DNA of 64,000 nt from JAHDHW01 sp965220465. Lineage in GTDB: Bacteria > Bacteroidota > Bacteroidia > Chitinophagales > Saprospiraceae. The position numbers and the translations under genes were made by a program. This document shows positions 1-9,100 of this stretch, piece after piece; the first letter of the stretch is position 1; every line of letters begins with the position of its first letter. The DNA lies in NCBI GenBank assembly GCA_965220465.1, contig CBDCPZ010000023.1, positions 682,001-746,000 of the forward strand, given 5' to 3'. Under the pieces are notes generated by a model. The model searched no databases. It was given only the letters and a program-made list of their open reading frames with translations, and was not told the origin of the DNA.

Positions 1-140
1 TAGTGCTTTTTGGTGTTCATGCTAAGCAATGAAACATCACAGCCCAACTCATTAAGCGCTTTACTTAGATTAGTAATCGCAATTGATTCACCGTCTTTTA
101 ATGGGAAAGGAAATTTTTTACAGAGCTGAAGGATCTTCAT
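1..140 (-). CDS. Glycosyltransferase, N-terminal fragment (cut by window edge)
   Basis: The minus strand reads an open frame from an ATG at 140 to the window edge (46 codons). It begins MKILQLCKKFPFPLKDGE and continues SIAITNLSKALNELG, CDVSLLSMNTKKH. This resembles the first beta-alpha-beta unit of GT-B fold, family-4-like glycosyltransferases of Bacteroidota: a short strand (ILQLCKKFPFP), a Gly-containing loop, the helix that gathers the acceptor side (ITNLSKALNELG), then a second strand (VSLLSM). Such enzymes move a sugar from a nucleotide sugar to an envelope glycan in the cytoplasm. The catalytic C-terminal half lies outside the window, so donor and acceptor cannot be judged. The 288 bases up to the next gene contain no other credible frame. 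Confidence 0.7.
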   Translation of the reverse strand, partial: MKILQLCKKFPFPLKDGESIAITNLSKALNELGCDVSLLSMNTKKH

Positions 141-428
141 AGAAAAATGTTTAAACTATTAAAGCACTTTTATCATCTAAACTATTCGTGCAACTAATTT
201 TTGTTAATGGTCAAAACAACATTTAGTTGCTAAATAAAGAGCTTGATTTTTCACGAATATCCAGTGAATAATCAAATGCTAGTTCATTTCTTTCGATAGA
301 CTTAGACTTTAAAAAATTAAACAAATTTCAAATTCCTTTAAAGATCAATACAAAAGTAAATAAATTAAAGCTCTCGAAAAAGTCCTGGAGCTAATTATAT
401 TGATTTCTTTTGCAAAATGATAAATAAC

Positions 429-791
429 TTACAAAACCAAATCATCACTTTCCTGCCATGGTGGAGAAACTATGCAAAGAAATTCTAAAGCCGTTTCTCC
501 AAGGTTTTCAACATGTTGTTTTGCACCTTTTGGAATTAAAACAACATCGCCTTTTTTGACTCTCTTTTGTTCCTCTTCAATAATCACACTCCCCTCTCCC
601 ACAAGAAAAACATAGACTTCGGATTGATTAGCCAAACAATGAGGGATGGATGATTTTCCAACTTCCAAAGTTGCGTGTGCCAAGCTATAATTCAATTGAA
701 CACTATCATTTTTTGGATGAATAATTTCTTTGATAGCAGTCAGGTCATTTGCTTCAAAAGACCTAAGGTTTTCAATTGACTTGAGTAGCAT
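429..791 (-). CDS. Small cupin-domain protein
   Basis: A 120-residue single-domain cupin. I start it at the ATG at 791 (MLLKSIENLRSFEAND). An upstream TTG at 848 would add 19 residues that do not look like part of the family. Cupin motif 1 is partly degenerate (HATLEVGKSSIPHCLAN, then SEVYVFLVGEGSVIIEEE). Motif 2 is clear (KGDVVLIPKGAKQHVENLG). The two histidines in SIPHC and KQHVEN and the Glu in SEVYVFLVGEG are the likely metal ligands. Proteins of this size are usually cytoplasmic and either bind small metabolites or isomerise or oxidise sugars and acids; no specific substrate is visible. It stands alone, between a partial glycosyltransferase on the same strand and the palindromic element at 889-991. 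Confidence 0.75.
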   Translation of the reverse strand: MLLKSIENLRSFEANDLTAIKEIIHPKNDSVQLNYSLAHATLEVGKSSIPHCLANQSEVYVFLVGEGSVIIEEEQKRVKKGDVVLIPKGAKQHVENLGETALEFLCIVSPPWQESDDLVL

Positions 792-888
792 ACTTTTTCT
801 TTCAATGTTATTAATAACGGTATTAATTGCAAAAAGCTGCGAATTCAATCAAAAAAAATGATATTAGTATTTATAACGTTTGATAACC

Positions 889-991
889 CAAGTTGCGGAT
901 AGTCCAATTGAAACGGAGATTTTGTGAGAAATCTTTGATTTCGATGCAAAATTGGACGTTTTCAGTTGGATTCAAAATTATCCGCAACTTG
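889..991. repeat. About 100-bp palindromic intergenic element
   Basis: The ends are a perfect 13-bp inverted repeat, CAAGTTGCGGATA at 889-901 and TATCCGCAACTTG at 979-991. A second, imperfect pair lies inside: GTCCAATTGAAAC at 902-914 against GTTTTCAGTTGGA at 958-970. A third match to the inner motif (AAATTGGACG) lies near 949-958. The whole could fold into one long cruciform or RNA hairpin. It sits between the cupin gene and the ABC ATPase gene, which diverge. It has no coding capacity. The structure resembles a MITE or REP-type palindromic unit. I see no second copy in this window. Confidence 0.6.
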
Positions 992-1076
992 AATTAATTA
1001 AGACAAGAACTATAATCCAGCTAAAACCTTCTTTTTTAGAAACATATAATTATTTTTGGTTCCACATTTAAAAATT

Positions 1077-1730
1077 ATGATTAAAGCGAAAGATATTCAC
1101 AAATCTTATGGTAATCTCCATGTATTAAAAGGGGTTAACCTCGAGATTTCAAAAGGAGAAATTGTTTCAATAGTCGGAAAATCAGGAGCAGGAAAAAGTA
1201 CGTTGCTGCATATTTTAGGAACTTTGGATACATTGGAAAGAGGAGAATTAATAATCAATGACATTGTAGTTAATTCATTGAATACAAAACAGTTAGCTCA
1301 TTTTAGAAATGTAAATATTGGTTTCATTTTTCAGTTTCATCATTTATTACCAGAATTTTCGGCTATAGAAAATGTCTGCATTCCAGCTTATATAAAAAAA
1401 GACTCCAGCAATGGAGCTATGAAACGGGCAAAGGAACTACTTGACTATTTAGGACTCTCCGACAGATTGGATCATAAACCAAATCAATTGTCTGGCGGAG
1501 AACAACAAAGAGTAGCTGTTGCAAGGGCTTTGATGAATAAGCCAGGAGTTGTGTTTGCCGATGAACCCTCCGGAAATCTGGATTCAGAATCATCAAAAGA
1601 ATTGCACCAACTTTTGTTTAAATTAAGAGAGGATTTTCAGCAAACTTTTATTATCGTGACCCACAATGAGGAATTGGCTAAAATGAGTGACCGGACTTTG
1701 GTAATGAAAGATGGATTGCTGAGTTCCTAG
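1077..1730 (+). CDS. lolD: LolD-type ABC transporter ATP-binding protein
   Basis: A 217-residue nucleotide-binding subunit of the MacB/LolD/FtsE family. These proteins pair with FtsX-like permeases; LolD drives release of lipoproteins from the inner membrane to the LolA carrier. Visible motifs in order are Walker A GKSGAGKST (about 34-42), a Q-loop in FIFQFHHLLPEFSAIEN, the signature LSGGEQQRVAVARAL (about 139), Walker B with its catalytic Glu in VVFADEPSGNLD (about 158) and the H-loop TFIIVTHNEELA (His near 193). The FQFHHLLPEFSAxENV stretch is typical of LolD. I use the ATG at 1077; an in-frame TTG at 1056 adds seven unlikely residues. No permease gene adjoins it, so the partner is encoded elsewhere. 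A macrolide-exporter-like role (MacB class) is the main alternative. Confidence 0.88.
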   Translation: MIKAKDIHKSYGNLHVLKGVNLEISKGEIVSIVGKSGAGKSTLLHILGTLDTLERGELIINDIVVNSLNTKQLAHFRNVNIGFIFQFHHLLPEFSAIENVCIPAYIKKDSSNGAMKRAKELLDYLGLSDRLDHKPNQLSGGEQQRVAVARALMNKPGVVFADEPSGNLDSESSKELHQLLFKLREDFQQTFIIVTHNEELAKMSDRTLVMKDGLLSS

Positions 1731-1736
1731 TTAAAA

Positions 1737-1761
1737 TTAAATTTGTTAATAACAAATTTAA
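1737..1761. terminator. Bidirectional hairpin between convergent genes
   Basis: A perfect AT-rich palindrome (TTAAATTTGTTA, one base, TAACAAATTTAA) fills almost the whole 32-bp gap between the ABC ATPase gene (stop ends 1730) and the convergent cryptochrome gene (stop at 1763). Position and symmetry suit a shared terminator. The stem has few G/C pairs and no clean T-run, so it would be weak. Confidence 0.45.
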
Positions 1762-1762
1762 C

Positions 1763-3199
1763 CTAAACCCACTTTGAAGTGCTTATCATCGACTTAGGAT
1801 AATTATCTCCGATTCTTACATGACTGGCAACTTGTTCCTCTTTTGACATGGTCTCCGGCAAATGGACTTTACTTTCAGGAACATCAGCCAATTCAGGAAG
1901 CCATTTTTTTACATACAAACCCATAGGATCGTAACGCTTCGCCTGAGAGATGATATTAAAGCTTCGTTGCTCCCGTTGATCGCTTCCTATTCCTGCCGAA
2001 AAATTCCAATTCCCCCAATTGCTGCAAGGATCATAATCGATCAGCATACTTTCAAAATATTCAGCTCCCATTTGCCAATTAACCTGCAAATCACAAATTA
2101 AAAACCGGGAAACTATTTTTCTGCCTCGAATCGACATATAACCGGTTTGCTTGATTTCCCGCATATTCGCATCTACAAAGGGGACTCCTGTCCTTCCTTC
2201 TTTCCATAAATTCAATACATGGCGGTCATTTTTCCATTCAGGATTTGCTTTTTCAACTGTTCCACCTTTTAAGAAAATAGCATTGCTGTATTTCTTTCCC
2301 ATGAGACGAAAATAATCGCGCTGAAGCAAAGCAAAATACATTGAATAGGTTGATTTATTTTCTTCGTACTCTGCTTCAAAAGACTTTAATTCGCAGTAAA
2401 TCATTTTGGGAGAAAGGCAACCCTGAGCAAGCCATGCAGAAAATTTTGAAGAATAATCTGCTCCCAATAATTCATTTCTGCTTTCATGATAAGTGTTAAT
2501 CTTTTTCGATTCCTTCAAATAATATCGGAGTCGTTTTAAACCTTCTGTTTCGCCACCTTTAAAATTGATAACAGTTCGAGGGTCTATCGAAAAATCTGAA
2601 TATCCCAAATCCTCAATTGCTGGAATTTCTCCACTTTCAATTTCTATTGTAAGTGGATTTGGAATATTTTCGGGACTGGGTAAGGGTTCCCGAACTTGAA
2701 CGATATGCTCAACTTCTTTTCGGAAATTTTTGAATGAATCGGGACAATGTGTTATCGGAAAAGGAAGATCCTGTGTATAATAAAGCATCTTTCCCCGCGA
2801 ATAAATAATCTCCTGCCCTATCGTCCAAAGATTTTCTTCAAGAGCATCCTGCACTTTTACTTCATCGCGAGTTCGTTCTCGATTACAAAATATCCAGCTT
2901 GTTTTTGCTAATTGTGCAATTTGAAAAATTTCTTCTTCAGGTTTTCCGATTCTTACAATAAGATCACTTCCCAAAGAACGCAATGATTTTCTTAGATCAT
3001 GGATACTTTCGATAATAAAGCGAGCTCGAAATTGTTCCGTTTTTCGAAAGCCAAATCGGGATATACCTTTGAAAATTCTTTCATCAAATACATAGACTGG
3101 AATCACTTCTTCACCGCTTTTAAGCGCGTCAGTTAAAGCCTCATTGTCATGCAACCTCAAATCTTGTCGAAACCATACAATGACCCGTTTTCGTTTCAT
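1763..3199 (-). CDS. DASH-family cryptochrome / photolyase
   Basis: A 478-residue flavoprotein of the cryptochrome/photolyase family, predicted to repair cyclobutane pyrimidine dimers (in DASH members mainly in single-stranded or looped DNA) or to sense blue light. The ATG at 3199 gives the classic start MKRKRVIVWFRQDLRLHDNE; a TTG at 3247 would add 16 untypical residues. Residues about 1-130 form the alpha/beta antenna-binding domain. The helical FAD domain carries LQRDYFRLMGKKYSN near 300, TGVPFVDANMREIKQTGYMS, and the strongly conserved SNWGNWNFSAGIGSDQRE near 396. The last motif, and the RYDPMGLYVKKWLPEL that follows, are typical of DASH proteins. It is monocistronic, convergent with the ABC gene and divergent from the ChaN-like gene. 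Confidence 0.9.
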   Translation of the reverse strand: MKRKRVIVWFRQDLRLHDNEALTDALKSGEEVIPVYVFDERIFKGISRFGFRKTEQFRARFIIESIHDLRKSLRSLGSDLIVRIGKPEEEIFQIAQLAKTSWIFCNRERTRDEVKVQDALEENLWTIGQEIIYSRGKMLYYTQDLPFPITHCPDSFKNFRKEVEHIVQVREPLPSPENIPNPLTIEIESGEIPAIEDLGYSDFSIDPRTVINFKGGETEGLKRLRYYLKESKKINTYHESRNELLGADYSSKFSAWLAQGCLSPKMIYCELKSFEAEYEENKSTYSMYFALLQRDYFRLMGKKYSNAIFLKGGTVEKANPEWKNDRHVLNLWKEGRTGVPFVDANMREIKQTGYMSIRGRKIVSRFLICDLQVNWQMGAEYFESMLIDYDPCSNWGNWNFSAGIGSDQREQRSFNIISQAKRYDPMGLYVKKWLPELADVPESKVHLPETMSKEEQVASHVRIGDNYPKSMISTSKWV

Positions 3200-3572
3200 A
3201 CAGTGAATATTTGGTAAGAATTGTCCATTTTTTCTCTCAAAGATCAAAATTAATTAATCTCTTTTCTATAACAATAATCTATTGCACAAGTTTTATTTTT
3301 TTATCTAAAAACGATACTTTTCAAGTCAGTATAGTGTCATTTTTTTATTAGAAAAGTTTGTTTAAAAAAATGAAAAACTAGTTTTGAATTAAACGAAAAA
3401 ATAATCTTTTATGACCGAAGCCTTTCTGGTTCTATGTTTCTGGAAATATTGAAACATTGATCATTTCTTTTTCCATTGCAGGATGGATAAAAGTGGGAAG
3501 ATTTAATTTTAAAATCGCAAAATTGTTTCCCTTCAAGTGAATAAATTAAGTTACAGGTTTTACATTTGCAGA
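3200..3572. other. Divergent intergenic region
   Basis: About 370 bases between the divergent cryptochrome and ChaN-like genes. It is very AT-rich and has no coding frame. The only promoter-like site I can point to is TACATTTG at 3561-3568, a match to the Bacteroidota -7 consensus TAnnTTTG, five bases before the ATG at 3573. It lacks a -33 TTG at the usual distance. No repeat or hairpin stands out. Confidence 0.4.
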
Positions 3573-4439
3573 ATGAAATCAATATTCTTTTTAATCGTTT
3601 TTTTAATTCCCCCTTCTGTTTTGGTCGCTCAAAATAAACCGGCTTACATACTTTACAATAGTAAAGGCAAGAAAGTAAAATATGCTAAAATGATAAAAAA
3701 AGTCAGTGAATCTGATGTACTTTTTTTCGGTGAACAACATAATAATCCAATTGCTCATTGGCTGCAAATTGAAGCTACAAAGGATTTGTTTGCCTTGAAA
3801 GGCCAAAACCTAATACTTGGCGCAGAAATGATCGAAACCGATAACCAGGAATTGCTCAATCAATTTCTTTCAGGAGATAAAACGGAAGAAGATTTTGAAG
3901 ACGAGGCACGACTTTGGAATAATTATCAAACAGATTACAAGCCTTTGGTGCTTTTCGCAAAAGACCATAATTTGCCATTTATTGCGTCGAATATCCCGAG
4001 GAAATTTGCATCCATGGTTTATAAACAAGGCATTGAATCGTTGGATACTTTGGAAAGTGATTCTCTAGCTTTCATTGCTCCTCTTCCCATAGAAATCGAT
4101 CTTGAATTACCCGGTTATCAAGCCATGCTCGAAATGATGGCAGGTCACGGTGCTCCTAATGAAAATTTTCCAAAAGCACAGGCCGTCAAAGATGCTACGA
4201 TGGGTTATTCTATCACAAAAAACTGGAAACCGGGAAAATATTTCATTCACTACAATGGAGCCTATCACAGCGATAATTATGAAGGAACAGTATGGTATGT
4301 CCGCAAATATAATCCTTCTATTAGTTATAGTACGATAACGACTGTTTTACAATCTGATGTTTCCAAATTGGATAAAGAAAACATGGGCAAGGCCGATTAC
4401 ATTATTTGTGTTCCAGAAAATATGACAACGACTTATTAA
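3573..4439 (+). CDS. ChaN-family haem/iron-binding protein
   Basis: A 288-residue secreted protein of the ChaN family (haem-binding uptake, Tiki/ChaN fold). I start at the ATG at 3573, which gives a clean signal peptide (MKSIFFLIVFLIPPSVLVAQ); a TTG/ATG start 36 bases upstream would bury it. Hallmarks are DVLFFGEQHNNPIAHWLQ, with the Glu and His of the GExH motif, the acidic ILGAEMIETDNQELL, the central FEDEARLWNNYQTDYKPLVLFAKD, and the C-terminal HYNGAYHSDNYEGTVWY, whose histidines are likely ligands. Family members bind haem or divalent metal at the outer membrane or in the periplasm. There is no lipobox Cys after the signal, so it may be soluble periplasmic. It is the first of four same-strand envelope genes (3573-5972) with short gaps, probably one operon. 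Confidence 0.78.
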   Translation: MKSIFFLIVFLIPPSVLVAQNKPAYILYNSKGKKVKYAKMIKKVSESDVLFFGEQHNNPIAHWLQIEATKDLFALKGQNLILGAEMIETDNQELLNQFLSGDKTEEDFEDEARLWNNYQTDYKPLVLFAKDHNLPFIASNIPRKFASMVYKQGIESLDTLESDSLAFIAPLPIEIDLELPGYQAMLEMMAGHGAPNENFPKAQAVKDATMGYSITKNWKPGKYFIHYNGAYHSDNYEGTVWYVRKYNPSISYSTITTVLQSDVSKLDKENMGKADYIICVPENMTTTY

Positions 4440-4489
4440 ATCATAGCAAATCATAACAATCAATTATTATTCAAATACTTTAAACTTCT

Positions 4490-4948
4490 ATGAACAAATA
4501 TATTTTCTTCATTTCAACAGCAATCTTTTCAATATTTCTATTTTCCTGTGGTTCTGATTCAATTGAAAAACAAGAAAAACCGCTAAGTGAACCAGAACAA
4601 CTTCAGAAAGAAGTGATGGAAATACACGATGCAGTTATGCCTAAAATGTCTGATTTGAATCGGGTGAAACGAAAACTAAAAGACTTCATCGAAACGAACA
4701 CCTCGTTTTCTGAACCGGAAAAAGAAAAGATAAATATTACTATCGATGAAATTATCAGCGCAGAAAATGCAATGATGGATTGGATGAAAGCTTATAAAGC
4801 TCCTAAAGCCAGCGATCCTCCTGAAAAAGTTAAAGAATATTTGAAAGATGAAAAAACACGAATTACTGACGTGAATGATCAAATGTTGCAAACACTTAAA
4901 AATGGCGAAAGCCTTTTAAAGCAACTGGAAAGTCAGCCAGTAAAATAG
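4490..4948 (+). CDS. Small helical lipoprotein of unknown function
   Basis: A 152-residue predicted lipoprotein. The signal MNKYIFFISTAIFSIFLFSCG ends in a lipobox with Cys at 20. The mature part is charged and almost all helical: EVMEIHDAVMPKMSDLNRVKRKLKD, a spacer, then ISAENAMMDWMKAYKAP and a C-terminal helix. The pattern suggests a three-helix bundle or coiled coil. I recall similar Bacteroidota proteins being annotated 'viral A-type inclusion protein', a misleading name that carries no function. It lies 50 bases after the ChaN-like gene and 33 before the SCO gene. A structural or chaperone role beside periplasmic metal proteins is possible, but nothing in the sequence proves it. Confidence 0.7.
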   Translation: MNKYIFFISTAIFSIFLFSCGSDSIEKQEKPLSEPEQLQKEVMEIHDAVMPKMSDLNRVKRKLKDFIETNTSFSEPEKEKINITIDEIISAENAMMDWMKAYKAPKASDPPEKVKEYLKDEKTRITDVNDQMLQTLKNGESLLKQLESQPVK

Positions 4949-4981
4949 CGTTTAGTATTGTTTATTTTTAAAATGTAAAAA

Positions 4982-5593
4982 ATGAAATACCTTTCTCTTT
5001 TGATATTGAGTTTAATTTTGATCACTTCTTGTGCTACTCAAGAAGAGCATCTGCCGATTTTAGGAAATCGGGATATACTCGAAAACGGAGACACAAGTTA
5101 TCACACCATTCCAGATTTTTCCTTTGTAGATCAAGACAGCAATATTATTTCGAACAAGACCTTTGAAAATAAAATTTACATCGCTGACTTTTTCTTTATT
5201 CATTGTCCATCGATTTGTCCTACCGTTTCAAAACAAATGTTACGGATTTATGAGCGATTCGAAGACAATCCTCAAGTGGTGCTCTTAGCTCATTCTATTG
5301 ATACAAAAAATGACACGATTCCAGCCTTGAAGGAATACGCTAGTAAATTAGGGGTAAAAACCGAAAAATGGCATTTTGTAACCGGCGACCATGATCACGT
5401 TTATGAAATGGCCGATGATTACTTCGTGACCGCTATGGTTGACTCAACGGTACCTGGAGGATTTGATCATTCCGGTCGAATTATATTAGTTGATAAAGAT
5501 CGGCATGTCCGCTCTTTTTGTGACGGCACCAATGCAGAGTCAGTAAATAAATTTATGGAGGATATTGAAATGCTTTTGAATGAGCAAAAGTAA
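4982..5593 (+). CDS. SCO1/SenC-family copper chaperone lipoprotein
   Basis: A 203-residue thioredoxin-fold SCO protein. The signal MKYLSLLILSLILITSCAT carries a lipobox (Cys near 17), so it is anchored on the periplasmic face. The copper/redox motif CPSICP lies at about 76-81 and the third ligand is the His in GGFDHSGRIILVD (about 163). SCO proteins deliver copper to the CuA site of cytochrome oxidase or act as thiol oxidoreductases. The sequence between the motifs (VLLAHSIDTKNDTIPALKEYA) is typical of the fold. Its stop overlaps the next gene by 14 bases, so it is translationally coupled to a cytochrome c, which supports a respiratory or copper role. Confidence 0.9.
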   Translation: MKYLSLLILSLILITSCATQEEHLPILGNRDILENGDTSYHTIPDFSFVDQDSNIISNKTFENKIYIADFFFIHCPSICPTVSKQMLRIYERFEDNPQVVLLAHSIDTKNDTIPALKEYASKLGVKTEKWHFVTGDHDHVYEMADDYFVTAMVDSTVPGGFDHSGRIILVDKDRHVRSFCDGTNAESVNKFMEDIEMLLNEQK

Positions 5594-5972
5594 AATCGGT
5601 GCAATATTTATTTTGATTTTATCACTAACATGTGCCAATAACCCTTATCAGGAAGGAGGCCGATTGTATAAAATACATTGCGAAAATTGCCACATGCAGG
5701 ATGGAAAAGGGTTAAGAGGTCATATCCCACCACTTGCCAATTCTGATTATTTGGTTAAAAATAAAGAACAAATTCCATGCATTATAAAAAATGGAATTAA
5801 AGGGCCAATCATAGTAAATGACACTACCTATAATACTGAAATGGTTGGTATTCCTGAACTGTCAGACATCCAAATAAACAATATTATTAATTACATTATT
5901 TTTGAGTGGAATAACAACTTACAAGAATCAAATATCAATGAAGTCAGGCAGTTTTTACAAAATTGTAGATGA
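5580..5972 (+). CDS. Mono-haem cytochrome c
   Basis: A 130-residue class I cytochrome c. A short hydrophobic N-terminus (IGAIFILILSLTCAN) acts as signal or lipobox. The haem site is CENCH at about 33-37, followed by MQDGKGLRGHIPPLANS. The axial Met is likely the one in TEMVGIPELSD near 87, and the last helix is NNIINYIIFEWNNN. The start codon lies inside the end of the SCO gene (14-base overlap), so the two are co-translated. It probably carries electrons in the periplasm between a quinol-oxidising complex and a terminal oxidase. The family is too broad to name a partner. Confidence 0.88.
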   Translation: MSKSKIGAIFILILSLTCANNPYQEGGRLYKIHCENCHMQDGKGLRGHIPPLANSDYLVKNKEQIPCIIKNGIKGPIIVNDTTYNTEMVGIPELSDIQINNIINYIIFEWNNNLQESNINEVRQFLQNCR

Positions 5973-6151
5973 TTCGAAAAATGATTTATATTGACTTTGC
6001 AGTTTATTTGACATGAATTAACGATTTCAATTCTAATAATGCTAAAAAAGTGCGTATTTTTGGCAATTATTATTGTAATATTCTGCGATTGGCTCCCTAA
6101 ATAGATAACATTTTCATCATTCTTAAATACTTGAAACTTAAATAGGAACAA

Positions 6152-9100
6152 ATGAAAAAACTTTTTACTCTTTTTTTCTTGGTCTATTCAATTTGCCTGT
6201 TTGCACAACCTATAAATGATGATTGTATGGGTTTGATTGACTTGGGAGTTGTACCTTATTGTTCTGATTCTATTGGTGTTTTTTATACCAATTTAGATGC
6301 AACAGAAAGTGATATCGGTAACGATAATATTCCCTTGCCCGGCGCCTGTGGAAATAATGATATTACTTTTGTCGGAAACGATGTATGGTTTGCTTTTACA
6401 TCCAGTGATACGATCACTGATTATACAATTACCGTAACGGGAATCACAGATGGAACGGGTTCGATTCCAATGATGAACCCACAAATATTGGTTTATCGAG
6501 GAGATTGTTCTTTTAATAATCTGGCTTTATTGGCATGTGGAGCAGCTGATGATGGAGAGTTTGTACTAGAATTGGACGTACTGGGTCTTGATCCTAACGA
6601 AGTTTATTTTATTAGGATTAATGATTTTTCGGCTACTGCTAATCCTAATTGGGGAACTTTCCAGCTATGTATTGATGAAGTTCAACCAGTCAATACCATC
6701 GACGAAGGAGGATCAAACCTTTGTTCTGGAGAACTTTATGATTCTGGTGGACCTGATGGAGACTATAGCAATAATGAAAACAATACTTTTTCCATTTGTC
6801 CTCCTTTTGGAAACAACGCATGTGTTACTTTCAGTTTACAATATTATAATGTTGAAAATTTTTCTGATAACATCATTTTTTATGACGGCCCGGATATTAA
6901 CTCACCCCAGATAACCGGAATCACGGGTACATCTACATTAAGTGGAAATTCTGCTAATGAGGGCGGAGTCTGTTTGACTGTTCAAGCTTCCAGTGGTTGT
7001 CTGACCGTTCAGATGATAACTGATGGAACTGCTACTTACGAGGGATTTGCATCTAGTTGGGAATGCTCTGCCAATCCATGTCCAGCAATTGAACAAATAA
7101 CAGTCGATGCCACAATCACAGATCAGGAAATTATTGACAATGTTGGTACACCTCAAACGGTAATCACAATAGATACTATTAATTGTCCATCCGGTGCCTA
7201 TGGAACTTTTCAGGCAAGTGATTTATCTGATTTGGGTCTTTCGAAAGGTTTAGTTCTTACCAGTGGTTCTGCTATTAATTCAGTCGGCCCGAACAATGCA
7301 ACTGGTACCTCTACTTTTTTAGGCTCTCCTGGTGACCCTGACCTCGATTACCTTTCAACTTTAACCGGAGGTCAAGAATCAAATGATGCTTGTGTCATAG
7401 AATTAGACGTTTATGTCGCGACAGACGAACTTACTTTTGAATTTATTTTTGGTTCGGAAGAGTATCCAGAATATGTCAACGCTGCAGGTGGATTTAATGA
7501 CATTTTTGCTTTGTTGATTTCAGGTCCCGGAATTGCCGGAGATCCAAATATGAATAATCAGGAAAACCTGGCTGTCTTGCCCGGAACTATGACTCCTGTT
7601 GAAATCGATGCTGTGAACCATAGTGTCAACTGGGAATATTACAGAGATAATTTTGGAGGATTAAGCGTTGAATATGACGGTTTGACATCCGATTATCTTG
7701 GTGTGAAGAAAAGTCTTACTGCCACCAAATCTGTTAATCCTTGTAATACCTATCATCTAAAATTTGCAATCGCTGATCGCGGTGATACTGCTTTTGACTC
7801 AGGCGTATTCATTTCTGAAATTAAAGGAGGAACGCCGCAACTTTCAGTCAATTTTGCTTCAGGGGTTGATTATTTTGTAGAAGATTGTACCGGGACAGAT
7901 GATGAATTATTAATTACATTAAGTAATCCACTCGATGATTCAATAACTTATGATATAACTCTATCCGGAACCGCAACTCTTGGTTTGGACTATACCTTAA
8001 ATATTCCTAGTCAAGTCACTATAGCTCCCGGTCAAACTCAACTTAGTTATCCTTTTTATCCACTTTCGGATGCACTAATTGAAGGTACAGAAACTATTGT
8101 CATAACCCTTTCAAAAAACTTTGGATGTGGTGATATCACTTTGTCGGAAATTACAATTGATATTTCAGATGCACCTATCGTGGAAATATTCACAGGTCAG
8201 GATAGTGCTTTTGTTTGTTTGAATAATTGTATTCAGCTTGAAGTTTCCGGAGCTACAGATTATTTCTGGGAGCCTGTATCGGTCGTAGATGATCCGTTTA
8301 GTGATTCTCCGGAAGCTTGTCCTGTAACTGATCAATGGGTAAGTGTAATAGGATCAATCGGTGTTTTACCAGGTTGTTCAGCGGAGGATTCAATTTTTCT
8401 AAAAATTATTGACCCTCAATTGACTATTGTTGCTTTGGATGTTCCCGATATTTGTGTTAGTGACAGCGTTCACCTTCAAGCTGTAAATAATGTAAATAAT
8501 CAAGGGCTGCTTTGGTCACCCGGAACTGGTCTTAGTAATATCAATAATGAATTTGTAACTGCATCACCTAACTTTACTACGACTTACACCGCTACCGTAA
8601 CATTGGAAGGATGCTCTGCTTCAGATAATTTCACGGTTAATGTTGATGCTTTTGATTTTCCAGCAATTACGACTACTGATACTACAATTTGCCAGGGACA
8701 AAGCATTTTACTAGCACAGCAAATAGCAAATACCACAACAACATATGAATGGCTTCCAGACATTGCATTAGATCCTTCGAATACTGTTTCAGGGCCGTTG
8801 GCTACTCCTTTGAATAACATAATTTACACTTTTGTTGCTACAAGCCAAAATGGTTATTGTTCTGAAACGATTGAGGTAGATGTTGAGGTTATTCCGGCTG
8901 AAGTGTCAATTATGCCTGAAGATACAGCATTCATATGCCTTGGAGAAAGCACTAATTTATCTGCATCAACTACTACCGGAATTGTCAGCTGGACTCCATC
9001 GGAAGGGTTGAGTAGCACGACTGATTTAAATGTAGTTGCAAATCCTGATGTTTCAATGTGGTATTTTGCAAGTATGTCTATCGGAGCTTGTACTGTAACA

